Shown here: positions 1-7,973 of the stretch, piece after piece | How the letters are laid out: every line of letters begins with the position of its first letter | Position numbering within the stretch: the first letter of the stretch is position 1 | Source of the DNA: Blattabacterium cuenoti | GTDB lineage: Bacteria; Bacteroidota; Bacteroidia; Flavobacteriales; Blattabacteriaceae | Direction: 5' to 3' | Length of the DNA stretch: 64,000 nt | Assembly (NCBI RefSeq): GCF_014251555.1 | Contig: NZ_CP059190.1 | Span: 360,947 to 424,946, forward strand | Made by a program: the position numbers and the translations under genes | The notes under the pieces: generated by a model | What the model was told of the DNA's origin: nothing | The model's input: the letters and a program-made list of their open reading frames with translations, nothing else | Database searches by the model: none

Positions 1-101
1 AAAAAAAAAAATATATATATTTTTGGGAAAAAAATAATCTATTTTTATACAAAAAAGCATAATAAATCCTAAACTTTATAACCTATAACCTTATAGTTAG
101 T

Positions 102-1145
102 ATGAGAACTTCAGACTTTGATTTTGAATCCCCTTTGAATCTTCTTGCCAAATTTCCTTCTCAAGAAAGAGATGAATCCAAATTAATGGTAATCCATAGA
201 AAAAACAAAAAAATAGAACATAAATCATTTAAAGATTTATATCAATATTTTGACGAAGGAGACACTTTTATTCTTAATAATACCAAAGTTTTTCCTGCAA
301 GATTATTTGGAAATAAAGAAAAAACAGAAGCAAAAATAGAAGTTTTCTTACTTAGAGAATTAGATTCAAAAGATAGAACTTGGGATGTTTTAGTTGATCC
401 TGCAAGAAAAGTAAGAGTAGGAAATAAATTAAATTTTGGGTATGGATTAACAGGAGAAGTTATAGATAATACAACTTCCAGAGGAAGAATTTTACAACTT
501 CATTTTAACGGAACTCATAAAGAACTTATAAAAAAAATAAAAGAATTAGGAAAAACGCCTCTTCCAAAATATATTAATAGACAACCAGAAAAAAATGATG
601 AAGAGCGTTATCAAACTGTATATGCAAAAAAAGAAGGATCTGTTGCAGCACCAACAGCAGGATTACATTTTTCTAAACATTTATTAAAAAAATTAGAAAT
701 AAAAGGAATAAATTTGGTAGAAATAACTTTACATTTAGGATTGGGAAGTTTTTTACCTGTAGAAGTAGAAGACATATCAAAACACAAAATGGATTCTGAG
801 AAATGTTTTATAAACGAAGATACATGTAATGTTATAAATCATACAATACAAAAAAAAAAACGAGTTTGTGCTATAGGGACCTCTTCTATGCGAGCTATAG
901 AAAGCTCTGTATCTTCTAATAAAAATTTAAATCCTTTTTCTGGATGGACTAATAAATTCATTTTTCCTCCTTATAATTTTAGCATAGCTAATTCTATGAT
1001 TACAAATTTTCACATGCCAAAATCAACATTACTCATGATGGCAGCCGCTTTTGCAGGTTTTGATTTAATTATGAAAGCATATCAAATAGCAATTCAAGAA
1101 AAATACAGATTTTATTCTTATGGAGATGCTATGTTAATTTTATAA
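102..1145 (+). CDS. queA: S-adenosylmethionine:tRNA ribosyltransferase-isomerase
   Basis: This enzyme transfers the ribosyl part of SAM to 7-aminomethyl-7-deazaguanine in tRNA, giving epoxyqueuosine at wobble position 34. The 347 residues are the usual family length. The start MRTSDFDF and the C-terminal block [15 protein letters not shown] (about residue 299 on) are family signatures, and an internal PTAGLHFS motif is present. It is the first gene of a tight plus-strand run with ispB and topA (28 and 15 base gaps). An 11-base A run at 850-860 stays in frame. A tandem TATAACC pair (77-90) sits just before the start. Function is assigned from family motifs; no other queuosine gene is visible here. 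Confidence 0.95.
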   Translation: MRTSDFDFESPLNLLAKFPSQERDESKLMVIHRKNKKIEHKSFKDLYQYFDEGDTFILNNTKVFPARLFGNKEKTEAKIEVFLLRELDSKDRTWDVLVDPARKVRVGNKLNFGYGLTGEVIDNTTSRGRILQLHFNGTHKELIKKIKELGKTPLPKYINRQPEKNDEERYQTVYAKKEGSVAAPTAGLHFSKHLLKKLEIKGINLVEITLHLGLGSFLPVEVEDISKHKMDSEKCFINEDTCNVINHTIQKKKRVCAIGTSSMRAIESSVSSNKNLNPFSGWTNKFIFPPYNFSIANSMITNFHMPKSTLLMMAAAFAGFDLIMKAYQIAIQEKYRFYSYGDAMLIL

Positions 1146-1173
1146 ATTAAATCATAAGATTCATTATGAAATT

Positions 1174-2151
1174 ATGAAAATAATTCTAGAAAAAGTAAAA
1201 ATTCCTATAAAAAAAGAAATAAAAGAATTTGAAAAACAATTTGTCAATGTAATCAAAAGCAATATTACTCTCATAGATAAAATAACTCATTATCTCATTC
1301 ATAGAAAAGGAAAACTAATTCGTCCTATATTTGTTTTCCTGATAGCTAAAATGTTGGGGAAAATACAAAAAAAAACATATCATACTGCTTGCTTAATAGA
1401 GTTAATACATACAGCCACTCTTGTTCACGATGATGTTATAGATAATAGTTCTCTTCGTCGTGGCTCTTTTTCTATTAATGCCATATGGAAAAACAAAACA
1501 GCTGTTTTAATAGGAGATTACTTACTTTCTAAAAGTCTTTTGTTAGCAACAGATAACAATTATTACGATCTTCTTAAGATAATTTGCAAAACTGTTAAAG
1601 ATATGAGTGAAGGAGAATTATTGCAAATGGAAAAATCTAAAAAACTAGATATTACCGAAAAAATTTATAATCAAATTATTTATCATAAGACTGCAAGTTT
1701 GATAGCTGCTTCTTGTGAATGTGGAGCACGTTCAGTGAATGCAGATGAAAAAACAGCATTAAAAATGAGAAAATTTGGAATTTTTGCTGGAATTGCTTTT
1801 CAAATAAAAGATGATTTATTTGATTATGAAGAAAAAAGTAATAATTTTACAGGAAAACCTATAGGAATTGATTTAAGAGAAAAAAAAATAACACTTCCAC
1901 TTATTTACACTATTCGAAAAGCTTCTAAAGAAGATCAAAAATGGATATTAAATTCCATTAAAAATTATGATGAAAAAAAAAAACATCAAATAATTAATTG
2001 CATAAAAAAATACGGAGGATTAGAATATGCTACTCAAAAAATGATAAAATTCCGTAATGATGCACTAAAAATTTTGGAAAATTATCCAGAAGGAGCTATT
2101 AAAGAAGCATTAAAAATAATGATTAATTTTATTATTGAAAGAAATCAGTAA
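1174..2151 (+). CDS. ispB: Polyprenyl diphosphate synthase (long-chain trans-prenyltransferase)
   Basis: This all-alpha trans-prenyltransferase condenses isopentenyl diphosphate units into a long polyprenyl diphosphate. Both aspartate-rich motifs are visible: DDVID at residues 86-90 (first, FARM) and DDLFD near 215 (second, SARM). GKLIRP near residue 46 matches the conserved GKRxRP region. Length (325 aa) fits octaprenyl or related synthases. It probably makes the menaquinone side chain used by MenA, encoded in this same window at 35767-36672. The chain length cannot be read from sequence alone. It lies between queA and topA, probably co-transcribed. Confidence 0.9.
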   Translation: MKIILEKVKIPIKKEIKEFEKQFVNVIKSNITLIDKITHYLIHRKGKLIRPIFVFLIAKMLGKIQKKTYHTACLIELIHTATLVHDDVIDNSSLRRGSFSINAIWKNKTAVLIGDYLLSKSLLLATDNNYYDLLKIICKTVKDMSEGELLQMEKSKKLDITEKIYNQIIYHKTASLIAASCECGARSVNADEKTALKMRKFGIFAGIAFQIKDDLFDYEEKSNNFTGKPIGIDLREKKITLPLIYTIRKASKEDQKWILNSIKNYDEKKKHQIINCIKKYGGLEYATQKMIKFRNDALKILENYPEGAIKEALKIMINFIIERNQ

Positions 2152-2166
2152 AAATTCCTTAAATAA

Positions 2167-4283
2167 ATGAAAGAAAATTTAGTTATTGTAGAATCTCCAA
2201 CCAAAGCTCATACTATACAAACATTTTTGGGAAAAAATTATCATGTAGTGTCTAGTTATGGACATATCATAGATCTTCCAGAAAAAGAAATAGGAGTTCA
2301 GATAAAAGAAAATTTCAAACCTAATTACGTAATTTTATCTAAAAAAAAAAAATAGTTCAAAATCTTAAAGTATTAATAAAAAACTACAAAATCATTTGGT
2401 TAGCTTCGGATGAAGATCGTGAAGGAGAAGCTATTGCTTATCAAATTTATAAAACATTTAATATTCCCGATAGAAGATATAGAAGAATAGTTTTTCATGA
2501 AATTACAAAGAAAGCAATTTTTCATGCTATAAAAAAACCAAGATCGATTAATTACAATTTAGTTTATGCTCAACAAGCAAGACGAATTTTAGACAGGCTG
2601 GTAGGATTTCAACTATCTCCTATTTTATGGGAAAAAGTTAAAAAAGGTCTTTCTGCAGGTAGAGTTCAATCTGCGGCCGTCAAACTTGTAGTCGAACGAG
2701 AACAAAAGATTCAGAATTTTATTTCCGTACCTACTTATCAAATATATGGAGTTTTTACAAACGAACAAAAAATGGTTTTCAATGCAAAATTAGAAAAGAA
2801 AATTGAAGATAAAAATGAAATGATAAGCATTATGTCATCATGTATCAATAGTACTTTTCTAGTAAATAAAATTGTTATCGAATGTGAAAAAAAAAATCCT
2901 CCTCCACCATTTACAACTTCTTCTTTGCAACAAGAAGCTTGTAAAAGATTAAACTATTCTATATCAAAGACTATGTTTTTAGCGCAAAAATTATACGAAA
3001 AAGGATTTATTACATATATCCGTACGGATAGCACAAGTTTGTCAAAAGATATTTTATTGGAAATAAAAAATTATATACTTTCTTTATATGGTGAAAAGTA
3101 TCTATCCATAAAAGAATTTTTCAAAAGAAAAAAATTTTCTCAAGAAGCTCACGAATCTATCCATCCTACTATTATCAATCATGTTGATGAAAATTATTTG
3201 GAATCTCTAGATATTTTTCAAAAACGTCTTTATCAACTTATATGGGAACGTACTATAATGGGACAAATGACAGATTCTGTTATTGAAAAGAAAAATTTTT
3301 ATATTCAATCTCCTCATTTGGAATATTTTTTTATTTGGACAAAAAAAACAGTTTTGATTGATGGATTTATGAAAATTACAAATCAAGATAAAAAAGAAAA
3401 ATCTAATATTTTAGAAATGAGAGAAGGCTCTTTTCTACAAAAAAGAGAAATTATAGCAAAACAAATTATTCCAACTTCTCTATACAGATACAATGAAGCC
3501 TCTTTAGTAAAGAAATTGGAAAAACTAGGGATAGGAAGACCTTCTACTTATGTTCCTATCATATCTACTATTCAGAAAAGAAATTATGTAAACATACAAA
3601 AAATTATAAAAAAAATAGAAACACGTAAAAGTTTTATTCTGAAAGAAAATTCTATAACTGAAAAAAATGAAAAAATTACTGAAATAGAAAAAAATAAATT
3701 TGTCCCTACAGAAATAGGTGTTTTGACCACTAATTTTTTGAAAAAAAATTTTGGAGAAATAGTAAATTATGATTTTACAGCAAATTTAGAAAAAAGTTTT
3801 GATGATATAGCTCAAGGGAAACAGTCTTGGATTGAGATTCTTAAAAATTTTTATGATGAATTTTATAAAAAAATACAACATGTTAAAGAATATGTAGATA
3901 AAATTATTCATAAAGAACGTTTTCTAGGAATAGATCCTAAATCAAATAAAAAAGTATTTGCTAAAATTGCCAGATATGGACCAGTTGTTCAAATGGGTGA
4001 ATTTAAAAATAAAGATAAACCTAAATTTTCTCCTTTATTAAACAGTCAAAAGATAAATACGATTTCACTTTCAGAAGCTTTAAAAATTCTTGAATTGCCT
4101 AAATCTTTAGGTTTTTTTGAAGAAGAAGAAATTTTATTGAAAATAAATAAATACAATATTTTTATTAAACATAAAAAAAAATCTATTCCAATTGAAGAAA
4201 AAATATTTTTTAACTCATCTAATTTAGAATTAGAACAAGCTATTAAAATTATAATTGAAAACAGAAAAGTTGATCTAACTTAA
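2167..4283 (+). CDS. topA: DNA topoisomerase I, frameshifted at a 12-base A run
   Basis: This type IA topoisomerase relaxes negative supercoils. The gene is split between two frames. Frame one (2167-2355) encodes the Toprim start [18 protein letters not shown] and ends at a TAG straight after A12 (2341-2352). The next frame continues without a gap through the Toprim motif [10 protein letters not shown] (from about 2404), the [11 protein letters not shown] block and the active-site region [10 protein letters not shown] (about 3006-3035), to a stop at 4283. One extra A (A13), or loss of two, would give a single protein of about 705 residues. All core motifs are intact across the join, so decay is recent, apparent (a sequencing error), or bypassed by slippage. 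The C-terminal zinc-ribbon repeats of longer TopA proteins are not obvious. Confidence 0.9.
2341..2352 (+). repeat. A12 homopolymer at the topA frameshift
   Basis: Twelve consecutive A residues come directly before the TAG that ends the first topA frame. The downstream frame is entered by adding one A or removing two. Such tracts are known slippage sites for RNA polymerase in AT-rich endosymbionts, and also common sites of length error in some sequencing chemistries. Confidence 0.9.
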
Positions 4284-4293
4284 TCTTGAAATT

Positions 4294-4716
4294 TTAACTA
4301 TCAAAGTATCTTTGATTTAAATAAGTTGTTGGATAAGCTTGATCATGTCCTGTACGTCTAACATGGTCTAAATACTTAGGAATATAAGATAAAGCTTTGA
4401 CTCTATCAGATAAAGACATTCTATTCCATATATTTTCGGCCATTTTTTTCTTTCCTACTTTATATTTATAATCTGTCCAAAAACGATCAAAAGATAAGTC
4501 TGCAGGAATTTCCTCTATAGAAAAAGCAGCTCTTGAATTTCTCATTTTATTGATTATAGATTCATTATAAGGTAAATATTTTCCAATCCATACATAATGT
4601 GATAAAGAAAGTCTTTCAGGAAAAATAACTTCTCTTAAAAATCCATTAAAATCATATTTAAATATGATATCTCCAGATGCTAAACGACTTCTAAATATGT
4701 ATTGTTTACCTCTCAT
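4294..4716 (-). CDS. Uncharacterised 140-residue protein with a YLNQRYFDS C-terminus
   Basis: I do not recognise a characterised family. The protein is rich in aromatic and basic residues, with no signal peptide or membrane segment. The second half (FDRFWTDYKYKVGKK, then SYIPKYLDHVRR and YPTTYLNQRYFDS at the end) recalls the C-terminal tail of phage and plasmid replication proteins, which often finish with a TYLNxRxWxD-like motif. That resemblance is from memory and is only a hypothesis. It converges on topA (10-base gap) and diverges from rsmI across the longest intergenic region of the window. Being kept intact in a reduced genome suggests it matters. Confidence 0.75.
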   Translation of the reverse strand: MRGKQYIFRSRLASGDIIFKYDFNGFLREVIFPERLSLSHYVWIGKYLPYNESIINKMRNSRAAFSIEEIPADLSFDRFWTDYKYKVGKKKMAENIWNRMSLSDRVKALSYIPKYLDHVRRTGHDQAYPTTYLNQRYFDS

Positions 4717-4987
4717 TATTATTTATTTCATCAGCATTAATTAATCTTTTAATGCATAAACTCTTATTACGAATACAAATTATTAACTATTTTATTTGAT
4801 GATGAAATTTTAAAAAAAAAGCGTTTTATATAATTTATTGCAATAAATTACTCAATTCAAAATCTTTATCAATTTGATGCAAATGTTATAATTTTGAAAA
4901 ATTTTACAAGTGCATAACAAAAGTTATGGATTTTTATTTTTGTAATATCTTTTTTTCGCATATTTTTTTCAAATTTAAAATTTGAAT
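4717..4987. other. Longest intergenic region, AT-rich, with two dyads
   Basis: These 271 bases separate the divergent uncharacterised gene and rsmI. They hold a perfect 20-base palindrome (4831-4850) and a CATAAC-AAAA-GTTATG hairpin (4913-4928). A TAATTTG box on the minus strand (4776-4782) could serve the uncharacterised gene. I see no tRNA, no open frame worth calling, and no cluster of DnaA boxes. Confidence 0.6.
4831..4850. repeat. Perfect 20-base palindrome
   Basis: The half-site TAATTTATTG is followed directly by its exact complement CAATAAATTA. It lies about 115 bases before the uncharacterised gene and about 138 before rsmI. It could be a protein binding site or an RNA hairpin. No T run follows on either strand, so it does not look like an intrinsic terminator. 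Confidence 0.7.
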
Positions 4988-5653
4988 ATGTTGTATATTG
5001 TTCCTACTCCTATAGGAAATCTAGAAGATTTTACTTTCAGAGGATTACGAATCTTGAAAGAAGTAGACGTTATTTTAGTAGAAAACTATAAATTTTCCAA
5101 AAAATTATTGGACTTTTATAATATAAAAACTCAAACAAATAGATATCATATTCATAATGAACATAAAATAATTCCTTATTTTATAAAAGAAATCAAAAAA
5201 GGTAAAAAATTGGCACTAATATCCAATGCTGGGACACCAGGTATATCTGATCCAGGATTTTTATTGATTAAATCTTGCATAAGATCTTCTATTCCTGTAG
5301 AATGTTTACCTGGTTCCACTGCTTTAATTCCAGCATTAGTTAGTTCAGGTCTCTCTATTAATGAGTTTACTTTTATTGGTTTTTTACCCAAAAAAAAAAG
5401 AAAAATTAAATTAGAAAATCTATCTAAAGAAAATAGAACTATTGTATTATATGAATCCCCTTATAGACTATTACGAACATTGAACGATATAAAATATTTT
5501 TTCGGTTTGAAAAGAAATATTGTGATATGCAAAGAAATATCCAAATTCTTTCAAGAAACATTAAGAGGAAATATAGAAAAAATCATTTTATATTATGAGA
5601 ATATCGAAAAAATATTAGGTGAATACACTATTATCATTGAAAAAAGTTTCTAA
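4988..5653 (+). CDS. rsmI: 16S rRNA (cytidine-1402-2'-O)-methyltransferase
   Basis: This SAM-dependent tetrapyrrole-methylase-fold enzyme methylates the ribose of C1402 in 16S rRNA. The start LYIVPTPIGNLEDFTFR is the family signature. Further motifs are SNAGTPGISDPG (about residue 82) and PGSTALIPALVSSG. The ATG at 4988 is preferred over an in-frame TTG two codons upstream because the family begins right at this point. Its 221 residues are close to the usual length. The stop overlaps the stop of the convergent asd gene by 4 bases, leaving no room for a terminator. Confidence 0.95.
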   Translation: MLYIVPTPIGNLEDFTFRGLRILKEVDVILVENYKFSKKLLDFYNIKTQTNRYHIHNEHKIIPYFIKEIKKGKKLALISNAGTPGISDPGFLLIKSCIRSSIPVECLPGSTALIPALVSSGLSINEFTFIGFLPKKKRKIKLENLSKENRTIVLYESPYRLLRTLNDIKYFFGLKRNIVICKEISKFFQETLRGNIEKIILYYENIEKILGEYTIIIEKSF

Positions 5654-6648
5654 ACATATTTTTTATTTATTAAATATTCTGCAATTTGAATGGCATTTGT
5701 TGCGGCTCCTTTACGAAGATTATCAGATACTATCCAAATATTTATAGAATTTTGAAATGAAAAATCTTCTCGTATTCTACCAACGAATACTTCATCTTTT
5801 CCGTAAGCATATAATGGCATAGGATAAATATTCTTTTGTGGATTATCTTGAACAACTACTCCTTTTGTTTTAGATAAAATTTCATAAATACGATCTATAT
5901 TGGGTTTTTTTTGAAATGTAATATTTACACTTTCTGAGTGCCCACCTATAACAGGAACACGTGCAGCCGTAGCTGTAATAGCTATATTTTGATCGTTTAT
6001 TATTTTTTTTGTTTCTTTGATGAGTTTCATTTCCTCTATTGTATAACCATTTTCTGTAAAAGTATCACAATAAGGTAATACATTTTGATAAATAGAATAC
6101 GGATATACTTTTTTATGAATAGTATTTCCTTCTTTTTCTTGATTCAATTGATCCAAAGCTTTTTTTCCTGTTCCTGTTACTGACTGGTAAGTAGAAACTA
6201 CTACTCTATGAATTTTGTATTCTATGTGCAATGGAAATAAAACCATTACCAATTGTATTGTAGAACAGTTAGGATTGGCAATAATATTATCTTTTTTTTC
6301 TAAAAAAGAAGCATTGATTTCAGGAACAATTAATTTTTTTTCAGGATCCATTCTCCACGCAGAAGAATTATCTATGACAGTTGATCCTACTTTTGCAAAT
6401 TTTGGAGCCCATTCTTTTGATATATTTGAACCGGCTGAAAATAAAACAATATTCGGTTTTTCTAACAATAAATCATGTAAACTAATAACCTTATACGTTC
6501 TTTTCTTGAAAGAAAATTCTCTTCCTACAGATTTTTCAGAAGCAGAAAGATATAATTCTTTCACTGGAAAATTTCTTTTTTCTAAAACATTTACCATTAC
6601 ACGTCCAACTAACCCTGTGACACCTACTATTCCTAGTTTTATTCTCAT
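5650..6648 (-). CDS. asd: Aspartate-semialdehyde dehydrogenase
   Basis: It reduces aspartyl phosphate to aspartate semialdehyde, feeding lysine/diaminopimelate, threonine and methionine synthesis. The N-terminal Rossmann motif is GIVGVTGLVG (residues 6-15). The catalytic cysteine lies in NPNCSTIQ (about residue 128) and the catalytic histidine in PVIGGHSES (about 236). The 332-residue length is normal. A perfect TAACTTTG box (6690-6697 on the minus strand) sits about 42 bases upstream of the start. The 3' end overlaps rsmI by 4 bases. Confidence 0.96.
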   Translation of the reverse strand: MRIKLGIVGVTGLVGRVMVNVLEKRNFPVKELYLSASEKSVGREFSFKKRTYKVISLHDLLLEKPNIVLFSAGSNISKEWAPKFAKVGSTVIDNSSAWRMDPEKKLIVPEINASFLEKKDNIIANPNCSTIQLVMVLFPLHIEYKIHRVVVSTYQSVTGTGKKALDQLNQEKEGNTIHKKVYPYSIYQNVLPYCDTFTENGYTIEEMKLIKETKKIINDQNIAITATAARVPVIGGHSESVNITFQKKPNIDRIYEILSKTKGVVVQDNPQKNIYPMPLYAYGKDEVFVGRIREDFSFQNSINIWIVSDNLRKGAATNAIQIAEYLINKKYV

Positions 6649-6689
6649 ACTGAATTTCTATAAAAATTTAATTTTCCATTTTATAAAAA

Positions 6690-6697
6690 CAAAGTTA
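6690..6697 (-). promoter_or_regulatory. Predicted Bacteroidota -7 box for asd
   Basis: The minus strand reads TAACTTTG, an exact match to the TAnnTTTG -7 consensus of the Bacteroidota housekeeping sigma factor. Its distance to the asd start leaves a leader of about 35 bases. I did not find a clear -33 TTTG. Confidence 0.45.
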
Positions 6698-6713
6698 GTA
6701 AATTAATTAGATA

Positions 6714-7304
6714 ATGAAAAAAGGTAAAATGATCATTTTGTCAGGTCCTTCTGGATCTGGAAAAACTACTATTTCACATTATTTACTTTCAAAATTTCAA
6801 GATTTGAAATTTTCTGTATCATGTACCACACGATCAATTCGAAATAATGAAAAACATGGAAAAGATTATTATTTTATATCCATGAATACTTTTATTTCTA
6901 AAATAAAAAAATGTCAATTTGCAGAATGGGAAGAAGTTTATCCTAAATTGTTTTATGGAACCTTAAAGGACGAAATTTTAAAAATTTGGAAATCTAATAA
7001 ACATGTTCTATTCGATGTGGATATCAAAGGAGGATTAAGTTTAAAAAAACAATATCCAAATAATTCTTTATCTATATTTATTATGGTTAATTCAATAAAA
7101 ATCCTAAAAGAAAGACTTTTAATGAGAAATTCTGAACAATCAGAAAATCAAATAAATACACGTTTAAATAAAGCAAAAAAAGAAAATAGTTATGCAAAAT
7201 TATTTGACATTGTTCTATTTAACATAGATTTATTTCAAACAAAAAAAAAAGCAATTCAATTAGTCTCTAATTTTATCAATGAAAATCGGGGTGACTGGAC
7301 TTGA
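6714..7304 (+). CDS. gmk: Guanylate kinase, C-terminus running into tRNA-Pro
   Basis: It phosphorylates GMP to GDP. The P-loop GPSGSGKTT is at about residues 10-18, followed by the GMP-binding segment (SVSCTTRSIR, FAEWEEVY, then LFDVDIKGG). It has 196 residues, near the usual 190-210. The last codons (RGDWT and the stop) lie inside the 3' end of the opposite-strand tRNA-Pro gene, overlapping by 19 bases. This suggests the original stop was lost and the frame now ends by chance inside the tRNA. The core enzyme is intact. Confidence 0.95.
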   Translation: MKKGKMIILSGPSGSGKTTISHYLLSKFQDLKFSVSCTTRSIRNNEKHGKDYYFISMNTFISKIKKCQFAEWEEVYPKLFYGTLKDEILKIWKSNKHVLFDVDIKGGLSLKKQYPNNSLSIFIMVNSIKILKERLLMRNSEQSENQINTRLNKAKKENSYAKLFDIVLFNIDLFQTKKKAIQLVSNFINENRGDWT

Positions 7305-7360
7305 ACCAGCGACCGCACGCCCCCCAGACGTGTACTCTAACCAATCTGAGCTACACCCCG
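7286..7360 (-). tRNA. tRNA-Pro (GGG)
   Basis: The cloverleaf reads on the minus strand with acceptor stem CGGGGTG/CACCCCG (seven full pairs), D arm from GCTCAG, anticodon stem CACGT/GCGTG and a seven-base loop CTGGGGG giving anticodon GGG. The T loop is TTCAAGT and the discriminator is A. C1-G72 with A73 fits bacterial tRNA-Pro. No CCA is encoded. It lies 10 bases after tRNA-Asn, and its 3' end overlaps gmk on the other strand by 19 bases. Confidence 0.95.
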
Positions 7361-7370
7361 AAAAGAAAAA

Positions 7371-7444
7371 CTCCTCAGGCTGGATTCGAACCAGCGACAC
7401 CCTGATTAACAGTCAGGTGCTCTAACCAACTGAGCTACTGAGGA
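7371..7444 (-). tRNA. tRNA-Asn (GTT)
   Basis: The minus strand folds with acceptor stem TCCTCAG/CTGAGGA, anticodon stem CCTGA/TCAGG and loop CTGTTAA giving anticodon GTT. The T loop is TTCGAAT and the discriminator is G, as expected for Asn. No CCA is encoded. Its first 10 bases are also the last codons and stop of rpiB (stop TAG at 7437-7435), so the tRNA appears to be processed from the rpiB transcript. Confidence 0.95.
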
Positions 7445-7872
7445 TATGGTATTTTATTTATTCTGATTTTATGCCTTCCTCCTTCAAAATCAGTTTTCAG
7501 AAATGTTTTTATAATTTCCAAAACTTCATTTTTATCTAAAAAACGTGCTGGTAAACTAATAATATTAGCATTATTATGTTTTTTTGCTAAAACAGCGACT
7601 TCTTTTCTCCATACCAAAGCAGCACGAATTTTTTTATATTTATTGGCGGTCATCGCTGCTCCATTTCCACTTCCACATATAATAATTCCAAAATCGGCCT
7701 TCCCATTTTCTACAAATTCAGCTGTAGGATGAATAAAATCAGGATAATCAACTTTTTCTCCATATTTTGAAAATCCGAAATCTTTAATTTCGTATCCTAT
7801 TTTTGTTAAAAGATCGTTTATTAAGGATTTATAATACACTCCTGTATGATCAGATCCTATTGCTATTTTCAT
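7435..7872 (-). CDS. rpiB: Ribose-5-phosphate isomerase B
   Basis: It interconverts ribose 5-phosphate and ribulose 5-phosphate. The LacAB/RpiB signature is present: IGSDHTGVYYK at the start and the catalytic ICGSGNGAAMTANKY (about residue 64), where the family has CxxG(S/T)G. The 145 residues match the family. The final PQ codons and TAG stop are formed by nucleotides 2-10 of tRNA-Asn. Cleavage of the tRNA 5' end from this transcript would therefore remove the rpiB stop codon. Confidence 0.96.
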   Translation of the reverse strand: MKIAIGSDHTGVYYKSLINDLLTKIGYEIKDFGFSKYGEKVDYPDFIHPTAEFVENGKADFGIIICGSGNGAAMTANKYKKIRAALVWRKEVAVLAKKHNNANIISLPARFLDKNEVLEIIKTFLKTDFEGGRHKIRINKIPYPQ

Positions 7873-7933
7873 AAAATTTTCTGCAAAAAAACATGCAAAT
7901 AAATATACATTTAAAAATTTTAAATTGAAATAT

Positions 7934-7941
7934 TAACTTTG
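7934..7941 (+). promoter_or_regulatory. Predicted Bacteroidota -7 box for pgk
   Basis: TAACTTTG matches TAnnTTTG exactly and lies 33 bases upstream of the pgk start, in the region where pgk and rpiB diverge. No good -33 TTTG was found at the expected spacing. Confidence 0.45.
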
Positions 7942-7973
7942 TAAACAGAACTTTTTTACCATTTATAAAATAT

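Noticed and set aside
1-60. Simple A and AT repeats at the window start
   Set aside because: Low-complexity sequence expected in a very AT-rich genome; no mobile-element ends or coding signal.
4717-4987. Replication origin candidate
   Set aside because: The region is AT-rich with palindromes, but has no DnaA-box cluster and no dnaA or dnaN nearby; skew could not be computed.
6215-6706. Long open frame on the plus strand opposite asd
   Set aside because: It is antisense to a complete, motif-rich asd gene and has no recognisable domain.
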